Source: Enterocloster alcoholdehydrogenati (lineage in GTDB: Bacteria > Bacillota > Clostridia > Lachnospirales > Lachnospiraceae). From it: 64,000 bases of DNA. Positions 18,801-25,575 of the stretch are shown in pieces (within the stretch, counting starts at the first letter, position 1; the number at the start of each line of letters is the position of its first letter). A model generated the notes under the pieces. That model did no database searches. It saw only the letters and a program-made list of their open reading frames with translations, and was not told the origin of the DNA. The position numbers were made by a program, and so were the translations under genes. The stretch covers positions 62,001 through 126,000 of the forward strand of contig NZ_BLTJ01000010.1 in NCBI RefSeq assembly GCF_013282095.1. Reading direction: 5' to 3'.

Positions 18801-18973
18801 CGCTTATTGAGATGAAACCGTCTTTCCTCCCCAGGCCCCGCCGCCTTCACCTGTAGAAAACGGGTTCCCGGATGCCTGCGGTCCGCCCAGTAAAGGCGGC
18901 TTTCTGTCTCACCGGGCGTCTCATCCCAGGTAATGGTGATCCCGTTTCTGTCAATTTTCTCACATCGGATCAT
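15806..18973 (-). CDS. Rhamnogalacturonan lyase (PL11) fused to rhamnogalacturonan acetylesterase (CE12/SGNH)
   Basis: 1055 aa from the ATG at 18973, which has AAAGGAAGG six bases upstream; the longer frame to 19006 begins at an unsupported TTG. Three parts are visible. Residues 1-90 resemble a fibronectin-III-like sandwich. About 100-800 is a PL11 beta-propeller lyase with repeated Ca-binding DVDGDG/DLDGDG loops and a KTAPGS segment, like YesW/YesX. About 810-1050 is an SGNH hydrolase with GDS (about 815), GGRSS, GHND (about 905) and DGIHLT (about 1010), like YesT. The lyase cuts the Rha-GalA bond of RG-I by elimination and the esterase removes acetyl groups from GalA. No signal peptide, so it acts inside the cell. 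In Bacillus these activities are separate proteins. Confidence 0.9.
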   Translation of the reverse strand: MIRCEKIDRNGITITWDETPGETESRLYWADRRHPGTRFLQVKAAGPGEERRFHLNKRTDIPHYFQVRSVRNGKEQEAQETFETPVTHVRRPQLERLGRGLVAVPAQDGVFLSWRLLLDEVTGYENERRSLCSPAFTVWRNGEKIGETGESLCYLDSEGKAKDRYQVSRSGDLELCPPVSVWEKPWFELPLRKPAGGVTPAGEAYTYSANDMSVADVDGDGEYEYFVKWDPSNSHDVSVKGYTGPVYIDCYKQSGLLLWRLDLGCNIRAGAHYTQFICYDLDGDGKAEMSVKTAPGSRMIFYGPDGSEIRSRFITMPKEDIRKGYGHNDCYVCSPDGYREHLIRVFQSWQDQQEVKDGLWPGSLEECFGIESRFSYPLSRKDGAWLADYFLDVYAKKRHAKNDLRRFEGFIYEGPEYLSVFAGDGQEITTIPFPFPREDDGLRWGDYAMPRIEPCNRSDRFLSAAAYLDGIHPSLIICRGYYTRSCIAAYDLKKGKLEERFRVDSGHVPMENPFCSHPHAKKGSSTVYGSLAGQGNHSLSAADVDGDGYMELIFGAAVIDHDGSLLYSSFDRLPDGSLAKLGHGDAIQAAQIDPDRPGMEIFHVFEGAREAPYGYALCQAEDGAVIFGEYAREDLGRCMTGAVISGQRGLSCWVNGVGTFDCHGNKVRGDTLGSNMIVRFGADYSTQVTDGPDYLGQEARGVVNDWAHGVMLDPGDTLTNNGTKGNPCLVADLFGDYREELLLRTADSSAIRIYTSLEPSDHKLISLMQDIQYRCGVAWQNNCYNQPVYPSFYYAPDLDAEDILPYMKRRPVLYLAGDSVSQSYQEDKRPQAGWGEYLLKYLCPEAVIQCFHRGDSPFLQERRYQCRNLEVDNCSMGGRSSKTFREEGRLEDIRAHLRPGDYLLIQFGHNDACASREERFVPEEKFGDSLGHYIRAAREAEAVPVLLTPVSTCIGKHDFSEEAEEVRGHLASYAAAMKRFADENDIFLIDLFRKTEETQRRLGEEESCRLYITDGIHLTQRGARLYAAMAAEALRERLMEEQGPRNIIYNLNRRI

Positions 18974-19024
18974 TTCCATCCTTCCTTTCTCTGCCTTCAA
19001 CGTCAACTGGGGCCGTAAGGCCGT

Positions 19025-21655
19025 TTACGCCTTATGCCAGTTTTCCGGTGGTTCTCCTGCCACCAGCGCCTTTACCTCCTCCATTGTCCTTGGCAGACGT
19101 TCCCGTATAAAATCCAGAACCATGATCACATTCAGACACCACTGTGCGGTAAAATTGGTGGAGATCCATGGTATTTCCTTTAAAACCGGCCGGTTTCCCA
19201 CATTATTCTCCTCATGGATCACAAATCCCTCTGTATCCAGATCCGTCACCATAGCGTGAAGCAGAATCCTCCAGGCTGTATCTGCCAGCCAGGGATTCTT
19301 ACGCCTTACAGCCCCGTAAGCCCCCATAGCGGCCGCCATAAACGGAAGGGTAAACTGACGTTCCCCAATAGAACCTTCGCTGCGCTTTAGCTGCTCCTCT
19401 CTGGGAAGATAGTAAAACTCGCCATACTCCGCAATCATATCCTTCCATCTCTCGTCCTCCATCATATCGGCCATCTCCATCCACACCGAGGGCGCTCCCA
19501 TGCAGATCTGCAGATGGGTTCCTCCGGTGGCGCGCTCGCCGATATAGCGCAGATGAGCGCTGGCCGGGTCAAATTCAAAGTCCGGGCCGCTGACCAGGCG
19601 CAGGGGCGTATCTGCGATATCCTGGCTGCCTGTTTGGATCTTCTTTAAATACCGTTCATCCAGGGTGCGTTCCCACTGGGTCATCCAGTTGGCGCAGAGA
19701 CTGGACCAGTCGGGGCCGCTTCTCGCGTGGGTGGGGAATACCATGTTCTCCTTATCATAAAATTCCCCTAAAGGATCCTTTCTCAAAAAAGTAAACTCAT
19801 TGTCCTTAAGCTCCTCAAAGATATCCTCCATCCGGCGGTCTCCGGTGAGATAGTAAAAATACCGGTGGTGGGCCGCCATGGCGATCCGCGCCTCCTTACA
19901 GGGGCAGCCCCAGTGCCTTACATTGTGCCGGGAGCCCATACCCTTATAAGGACCGAAATGGTATACATCCACCTCGGAGGCGTGCCGGGAGAGCCGCTCA
20001 GCCATCTCAAAGGCATCGGCCCGGCCGGTTCTCATAAACATCAGCCACAGCCATAACGTAGGCACCAGTTCCGTATTATCCCAGGCATAGCCCCCCATAT
20101 CGTAGCGCCATTGATGCCGGAACCGGTCGTAGGTGTGCATAAAATCGCCGTAATTAAAAAGACCGTACCAGTTTCTCTGATCCACCTCCTGCTTATAAAA
20201 ATCAAGGGCTCGCTCCAGCTGTCCCTCTAACCACCGCTCTGTCTGAGTGTTCCCCTCCGGCAAAGACCAATACCCAAAAGCCCTGCAGCTGTGATAATAC
20301 TCCGGCGTTCCCACATAGACCGCCGGGTTTGAAACGCTTTCTGTAAACGCCCCTAGCGTTTCTTCGCAGGCGCACATCTCCTTTGTCAGCTCCAGGCTGC
20401 ACTCGCTTGTCACAGCAATACCGCAGGCGCTGGCTCCTTTAAAATCATAACCCTCATAATAGCTCTGATTGTACCCCCGATTTGCATAGTGGCCAAAATC
20501 AAAGGCATCGGATGAGGGAGAGTAAAACCAGGTTACTGCCTCGATCTCATGGCCGCTTAAGCCCTTTACCGTATAGCCCGACGGATAAGTCTGCCAGAAG
20601 CTGCGCACTCCAAGCATCACGCCGCCGGCCTCCGAGCCGAAGGCCAGGCCTCCCCTGGCCCGAAGGCCGTGAATACAGTCAATCCAGCAAAGTCCCTCCC
20701 CTGCCTGTTTCTTTTTTATGGAAAAATGGGTGGGCGCATCCTGAACGATATCATATGTATCCCAGAAGGGCATGGCCTTAATTACCGTATTTACCCGTTC
20801 CAGAGCCTCTCCCTCCGGGAAAACCGCCTCTCCCCGGCATTGCTTCTCGTAAAGCTCCTCCGGTATTTTGGGCCTCCAGGTGAGAAGATTCGCCGTACTC
20901 TCTGAAAATGAGCCTGCATCGCCCAAAAAACGCAGATGACGGTTGTAAATTTTCCCCTCTGCCGGGAACACAGCCTTCAGGCCGATCCCCTTTAAAAAGT
21001 CCGTCTCCTCGCATCCATCATATGCAAAGGTATACTGCATATCCAGACGGCAATCATCCGCTCCCACAAAGAGCCGCAGGATGAAGGGAATCATTTCCTC
21101 TGCGTCATTTTTGTGGATACCTTCAAATTTCAGCACCGCACGAAGAGGCCCCGCCTCCTCTGCTGTCACCTTTTGTATTCTTCCTGTAAACCCTGTGACG
21201 GCGGACGAAACGTTCTCCCCCTCCCACGTCCTTCGCTCCAGTCTCAGGACAGACGTAAGGGCCATGATCCTGCATTTTCCGTCCACACGGTAGTCTGAGA
21301 TCAGCTTCTCACCAGAGGCTCCCGCAAAAAAGGAAACCCTGTCCGTTTCCACCAGAATACCGTTCTTTTGCTCCGTCAGACGAAGAGAGTGTTGGGCAGC
21401 TGCCTCCTTTTCCCCTTTCTTTAACCGTTCCACACAAAAATGCTCTCCCAGCCCTTTCGCCTTTGCCGTATGCGCCGTCCATTTTATGCTTCCATCTTTA
21501 TAATAGGCCATTATCCGGCTCTGAAGGGGGATCTTCCTTCCGTCCTCTCCCACTGCCTTAAGGGCATCCTCCCGGTGCAGTTCGCCCTTTGGCCAGATAC
21601 AGCCAAACTGCGCCATTCCCTGTGCGCTTCTTCCTTCCAGTCTGTGTAATTCCAT
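19025..21655 (-). CDS. Exo-rhamnogalacturonan lyase-like protein (PcRGLX/YetA family, PL26)
   Basis: 876 aa, no signal peptide or membrane helix. The N-terminal half is beta-rich (RIFT-like), with a GCIWPKGEL start and DGSIKWTAHTA segment. From about residue 480 it becomes an alpha/alpha toroid rich in Trp, Tyr and His (QRNWYGLFNYGDFMH, RHNVRHWGCPCKEARIA, THARSGPDWSSLCANWM). This matches the PcRGLX/YetA-like exolyase family, which removes unsaturated disaccharides from RG-I chain ends. Position between the binding protein and the PL11 fusion agrees. A terminator-like hairpin stands 17-60 bp before its start, so its expression is probably lower than that of the transporter. The exact product is inferred from family. 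Confidence 0.8.
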   Translation of the reverse strand: MELHRLEGRSAQGMAQFGCIWPKGELHREDALKAVGEDGRKIPLQSRIMAYYKDGSIKWTAHTAKAKGLGEHFCVERLKKGEKEAAAQHSLRLTEQKNGILVETDRVSFFAGASGEKLISDYRVDGKCRIMALTSVLRLERRTWEGENVSSAVTGFTGRIQKVTAEEAGPLRAVLKFEGIHKNDAEEMIPFILRLFVGADDCRLDMQYTFAYDGCEETDFLKGIGLKAVFPAEGKIYNRHLRFLGDAGSFSESTANLLTWRPKIPEELYEKQCRGEAVFPEGEALERVNTVIKAMPFWDTYDIVQDAPTHFSIKKKQAGEGLCWIDCIHGLRARGGLAFGSEAGGVMLGVRSFWQTYPSGYTVKGLSGHEIEAVTWFYSPSSDAFDFGHYANRGYNQSYYEGYDFKGASACGIAVTSECSLELTKEMCACEETLGAFTESVSNPAVYVGTPEYYHSCRAFGYWSLPEGNTQTERWLEGQLERALDFYKQEVDQRNWYGLFNYGDFMHTYDRFRHQWRYDMGGYAWDNTELVPTLWLWLMFMRTGRADAFEMAERLSRHASEVDVYHFGPYKGMGSRHNVRHWGCPCKEARIAMAAHHRYFYYLTGDRRMEDIFEELKDNEFTFLRKDPLGEFYDKENMVFPTHARSGPDWSSLCANWMTQWERTLDERYLKKIQTGSQDIADTPLRLVSGPDFEFDPASAHLRYIGERATGGTHLQICMGAPSVWMEMADMMEDERWKDMIAEYGEFYYLPREEQLKRSEGSIGERQFTLPFMAAAMGAYGAVRRKNPWLADTAWRILLHAMVTDLDTEGFVIHEENNVGNRPVLKEIPWISTNFTAQWCLNVIMVLDFIRERLPRTMEEVKALVAGEPPENWHKA

Positions 21656-21671
21656 GGTTTTTCCCTTTCCT

Positions 21672-21714
21672 AAAAAATATTCCGGCGGCCCTGAATGATC
21701 TCAGAACCGCCGGA
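21672..21714 (-). terminator. Intercistronic terminator-like hairpin between binding protein and PL26 gene
   Basis: On the minus strand an 8-bp GC stem (TCCGGCGG / CCGCCGGA) with an inner CTGA/TCAG pairing is followed by ATATTTTTT. It sits inside the operon right after the solute-binding gene, so it may be a partial terminator or an RNA 3'-end stabiliser that raises binding-protein mRNA over enzyme mRNA. Confidence 0.8.
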
Positions 21715-21728
21715 GCCATTTTCCTGTC

Positions 21729-23291
21729 TTATTTTGTCTGATCTGCCTGATACATCTGATTCAGTTCTTCGATCAGGCGGTCGCCGCCGCGGTCCAGCCA
21801 GGTTTTGGCTGCCTTCTCAAAGCCAGCGTCGTCTAACTGTCCGCAGATATACTGGGTTCTGGCATCATCAATGATCTGTTCGATATCCGTACCGACTTCC
21901 GCATTAACCTCTGAGCTTGCCAGATATCCCAATGCCGGGTTTGTCACAGCAATAGGACGGCATATCTCATAGGCTGCGTACTGTGCAGCTGTAGGCTCAT
22001 CCTGCTCTAACTCTGGAGAGGCTGCAATAATATTAGGGATGTAGGGGATCGCCTGATTCAAACCATTGCTTGCAGCCTGCTCTAAGGGGATATCGCTTAA
22101 CTTCCTGATCTTGCCCTCAGCGGTAAGCTCGTAGTTCATACCTTCCAGGCCATAATCAGCCAGCACCAGCATTTCATCATCGCACATCTTGTCTAAGAAG
22201 TGCAGGCAGGCTTTTACATCCTCTTCTGTCTTGGCTCCTGCTTTGGTAATCAGGAAATAGCCGTTGTAGCCGGAGGTTGCAAGCGTCTTATCGTTAATAG
22301 GGCCTACCAGCTTCATGGAAGCAGTCTTTGACGGATCCACAACCGATTTCACATCATTTGACTCATAATACTGCCAGATTCTCTTTGCTCCGTCCATCAC
22401 GTCGATAAACGCCCCTGCCTCGCCCTTTTTGCAGGCTTCTCCAAAGGTGCCGGAGTCTACGGCCGCCCAGTCCCTGCGGATCAGGCCTTCCTCGTAGATC
22501 CTGCGCATCCATTTTAAAGCTTCCTTAAACTCCTCCGTCTGGTGAACAGGCACCAGCTTTCCATCCTGCTCTACCCACTCATTTCCACAGCCAAACCAGG
22601 TCTGAATAATATCCAAGGGCCCGGTATACTTAGTCATCTCCAGACCGAAGGTATCATCTTTGCCGTTGCCGTCGGGATCCTCATAGGTAAATTTATAAAG
22701 CATATTGTAAACGTCCTCAATGGTCTTTGGCGGCTCGGTAATACCAACGGCCTCTGCCCAGTCCTCGCGGTAAGCAAAGCCATAGCGGCCAATCTCTCTT
22801 GCCTTGTAAAGACCTACCATCTTTCCGTCTACGGTCATGGCCTTTGCGACTTCCTTATTATACTGAGACAGATTTGGATACGCCTCTTTATCCTCCAGGA
22901 AAGGAGCCAGGTCCCAGAACGCTCCCTTTCTTGCAGCGTCTACCACATTGGCTGTCATATCCTTTTTGGCACCTAGGATCATGGGCATATTGTCACGGTC
23001 CATTAAGGTAATGCCGAACTTTTCATCATAGGTGCCGTCCTGTTCCCAGCGCCAGTCCACATGAGTTCCCGTATACTCCTCATACATCTGAATGACCTTG
23101 TCAGACCCTTCGTTTGCAAGGCTGGTACCCGTAAAAGTGGGAACCATGATGGATACAGAAGGCTTTCCGTCTGCAGCCTGCTGCGACTGCCCCTCCTTAG
23201 AGGATGCTTCTTTGCCTGCGCAGCCGGTTACGGCGGCTGCCATCAGAGCGGCAGCTGCCAGTGCCATTACTTTTTTTCCTGTTTTTCTCAT
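21729..23291 (-). CDS. ABC transporter solute-binding lipoprotein (LplA/YtcQ-type)
   Basis: 520 aa. Lipoprotein signal: basic start, hydrophobic run, AAVTGC lipobox with Cys at about residue 24. The mature part is a family 1 extracellular solute-binding protein, large as in the LplA/YtcQ group that binds oligosaccharides. A DPDGNGKDDTFG segment (Ca loop common in these proteins) is visible near residue 205. It is followed by a strong hairpin and preceded at 36 bp by the second permease. The likely ligand is an RG-I oligosaccharide, inferred from the lyases downstream. Confidence 0.92.
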   Translation of the reverse strand: MRKTGKKVMALAAAALMAAAVTGCAGKEASSKEGQSQQAADGKPSVSIMVPTFTGTSLANEGSDKVIQMYEEYTGTHVDWRWEQDGTYDEKFGITLMDRDNMPMILGAKKDMTANVVDAARKGAFWDLAPFLEDKEAYPNLSQYNKEVAKAMTVDGKMVGLYKAREIGRYGFAYREDWAEAVGITEPPKTIEDVYNMLYKFTYEDPDGNGKDDTFGLEMTKYTGPLDIIQTWFGCGNEWVEQDGKLVPVHQTEEFKEALKWMRRIYEEGLIRRDWAAVDSGTFGEACKKGEAGAFIDVMDGAKRIWQYYESNDVKSVVDPSKTASMKLVGPINDKTLATSGYNGYFLITKAGAKTEEDVKACLHFLDKMCDDEMLVLADYGLEGMNYELTAEGKIRKLSDIPLEQAASNGLNQAIPYIPNIIAASPELEQDEPTAAQYAAYEICRPIAVTNPALGYLASSEVNAEVGTDIEQIIDDARTQYICGQLDDAGFEKAAKTWLDRGGDRLIEELNQMYQADQTK

Positions 23292-23327
23292 AATTAAATC
23301 CCTCCAATTTTATTTTTATACTGTCTG

Positions 23328-24224
23328 TTACCCCTTTACAGAGCCTACCATCACGCCCTGAGTAAAGTATTTCTGGATAAATGGATATACCAGAAGGATG
23401 GGAACGGTTGCCACCACCGTAGTTGCCATCTTCACTGCCTTCTCCGGAGGAGCGCCCCAGATACCCCAGTCAAAACCGCTGTCAGAGGAAATGCTGGATG
23501 TGAGGAAAATGATCCTCCTTAAAACGATCTGCACCACTTCCTTGCTGCTGTCGGAAATATACATCATCGCGTTAAAGTAGGAGTTCCAGTGGCTGACCGC
23601 ATAGAACAGGGATACGGAAGCAATGCTGGGCTTTGAAAGCGGGAGAATGATCTTGCAGAAGATCTCCAGATCGTTGCAGCCGTCAATCCTGGCCGCCTCC
23701 TCAAGCTCCATGGGCAGCCCCTGAAAGTAGTTCTTAATGATAATCATGTTGAAGGCATTGATGGCTCCCGGCAGCCACAGAGCCCAGAAGGTATTCTTAA
23801 GGCCCAGAGAATCCACTACCATATACATGGGGATCATGCCCGCAGGGAAAAGCATGGTAACAATGACCATGTTTGTGAAAAATACTCTTCCCTTAAAGTA
23901 CGGTCTGGAAAGAGGGTATGCCAGGGTACACGAAAGAAACATATTGATAAAGGTTCCCACAGCTGTTACGATTACTGTATTTTTCAGCCCTTTAAACACA
24001 TCGCCGGTGCGCAGGATGTACTGGTACGCATTGAGGGAAAATTCCCTGGGAATCAGAAAGAACGCCCGTTCTGTCAGTTCCCGCTCCGTTGCAAAGGAAC
24101 CGGCTATAATGTAAATAAATGGAAGCAATGTTATCAGGGCAAAGGCTCCCACGATGAGATATAAGAGCACCTGAACCGCCTGATCCGCCGGACTTCTCTT
24201 AATTGCTGTACTCTGTTTTGCCAT
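23328..24224 (-). CDS. Carbohydrate ABC transporter permease (CUT1, LplC/YtcP-type)
   Basis: 298 aa from the ATG at 24224, which has GGGGAGGAAATGAA just ahead; the frame extends further upstream but overlaps the other permease and lacks a site. Six membrane helices and the ATPase-docking EAA loop, here ELEEAARIDGCNDLEIFCKIILPLS, are present. It forms the membrane channel with the upstream permease. The two genes are 16 bp apart. No ATPase gene is in the operon; CUT1 systems in Firmicutes commonly share a remote MsmK-type ATPase. Confidence 0.93.
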   Translation of the reverse strand: MAKQSTAIKRSPADQAVQVLLYLIVGAFALITLLPFIYIIAGSFATERELTERAFFLIPREFSLNAYQYILRTGDVFKGLKNTVIVTAVGTFINMFLSCTLAYPLSRPYFKGRVFFTNMVIVTMLFPAGMIPMYMVVDSLGLKNTFWALWLPGAINAFNMIIIKNYFQGLPMELEEAARIDGCNDLEIFCKIILPLSKPSIASVSLFYAVSHWNSYFNAMMYISDSSKEVVQIVLRRIIFLTSSISSDSGFDWGIWGAPPEKAVKMATTVVATVPILLVYPFIQKYFTQGVMVGSVKG

Positions 24225-24240
24225 TTCATTTCCTCCCCTT

Positions 24241-25209
24241 TTAATAGAATCCTGATTCTCCAAAGACCTTCGCAAGACGATTGGCCCCCAGAACCATGAT
24301 CATGCTGACTACAGACTTAAACAGTCCTGCCGCCGTTGCCAGTGAATAGTTGCCGTTTGCAACTCCCTTGGTGTAGATATAGGTATCAAATACGTCCGAA
24401 ACCGCCCGGTTCATGGAATTTTGCATCAGGAAAATCTGCTCATAGCCTGTATTCAGAAGCTGGCCCACCTTTAAAATAAGCATGATCACTATGGTGGTTC
24501 GGATGGCCGGAAGCGTAATGTGCCACAGTTTCTGCCAACGGTTGGCTCCGTCTACGGCTGCCGCCTCATAGAGCTGTACATCCACGCCTGAAAGAGCCGC
24601 CAGGAAAATGATTGTGCCGTAGCCTGTTTCCTTCCACATACTCTGCCCGATAATCATCGGTACAAACAGATTTGGATTACTCATGATGTCGGGCGCATTT
24701 TCACCAAATACGGTTTTTATAATGTGATATACAAAGCCGTCTGTAGTGTTAAAAAGCTGGGCAGTCAGCGTAGCCACGATCACCCATGAAATAAAGTGCG
24801 GAATGTAGACCATGGTCTGTGTGACACGCTTAAACATCACGTTTTTTAATTCATTTAGTATCAGGGCCAGTATAATCGGAGCCGGAAAATAAAAGATCAG
24901 GCTGGTAATGGATATTTTAAGCGTATTACCAAGAATGGTTAGAAAATCCGGTCCAGTGAGAAATTTCTTAAATACGTCAAAACCTACGATGGGGCTGTGA
25001 AGAATCGCCCCCAGCATGGAATCTCCGTTGTAAGGGCTGAAATCCTCGAATGCCATCAAAAGCCCGAACATGGGAAGGAAACAAAATACCAGCATCCAGA
25101 TCACTCCCGGCGCTATCATAATGTAGAGCCATTTATGTGTCTGGAGAGCGTGTTTCCAGGTTCCCGCTTTTGGTTTCTTGGCGGCCGCAGCCGCTGCTTT
25201 TTCTCCCAT
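24241..25209 (-). CDS. ABC transporter permease (CUT1, LplB/YteP-type)
   Basis: 322 aa from the ATG at 25209, preceded by AAAAAAGGAGGATATT; the longer frame to 25299 has no site and would enter the leader. An Ala/Lys-rich tail precedes the first of six helices. The EAA loop reads LYEAAAVDGANRWQKLWHITLP. First gene of the RG-I operon, with its promoter about 115-150 bp upstream. Together with the next two genes it makes the importer that brings oligosaccharides to the cytoplasmic lyases. Confidence 0.93.
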   Translation of the reverse strand: MGEKAAAAAAKKPKAGTWKHALQTHKWLYIMIAPGVIWMLVFCFLPMFGLLMAFEDFSPYNGDSMLGAILHSPIVGFDVFKKFLTGPDFLTILGNTLKISITSLIFYFPAPIILALILNELKNVMFKRVTQTMVYIPHFISWVIVATLTAQLFNTTDGFVYHIIKTVFGENAPDIMSNPNLFVPMIIGQSMWKETGYGTIIFLAALSGVDVQLYEAAAVDGANRWQKLWHITLPAIRTTIVIMLILKVGQLLNTGYEQIFLMQNSMNRAVSDVFDTYIYTKGVANGNYSLATAAGLFKSVVSMIMVLGANRLAKVFGESGFY

Positions 25210-25327
25210 AATATCCTCCTTTTTTGCTGGGCATCCCCTTATTTCAGGGAGCATCCGGGACGTTCTCTTACGTATCCGGCTTCTGAGCCGATGCCCCACT
25301 GTGTTTTTGTCCTTTGACTTTAAGCGG

Positions 25328-25357
25328 ATTGTACAGGGAGTCTTTTTGATTTGTAAA
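25328..25357 (-). promoter_or_regulatory. Probable SigA promoter of the RG-I operon
   Basis: TTTACA (25352-25357), 18-bp spacer, TACAAT (25328-25333), giving a leader of about 110 nt before the first permease. It lies just past the terminator of the AraC regulator gene. No CcpA cre box was seen in the leader. The stretch from 25210 to 25575 holds only this promoter and that terminator. Confidence 0.55.
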
Positions 25358-25388
25358 GTTTCATTTTATAGCCTGTATTTTAAAGCTG

Positions 25389-25430
25389 AAAAATCCCGGA
25401 ATCCCTTGCAAAATAAGGAAATTCCGGGAT
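25389..25430 (-). terminator. Intrinsic terminator of the AraC regulator gene
   Basis: Minus-strand stem ATCCCGGAAT / ATTCCGGGAT (25393-25402 and 25421-25430) with inner CCTT/AAGG pairing, followed by TTTTT. It separates the regulator transcript from the operon promoter. Confidence 0.85.
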
Positions 25431-25575
25431 CTGTCCCAGGAGAGTTATCATTATCTTTCCTGCCTGTGTGCTGCTTTTTTGGCAAATGCTCCGGTTCTTT
25501 CTGATGTAATCTGGCGCGGGCCGGAACCCGATTTTTGTCCCCCGTTCTCTCTTTCCAGGGCGTTCCTTCCCTGGC

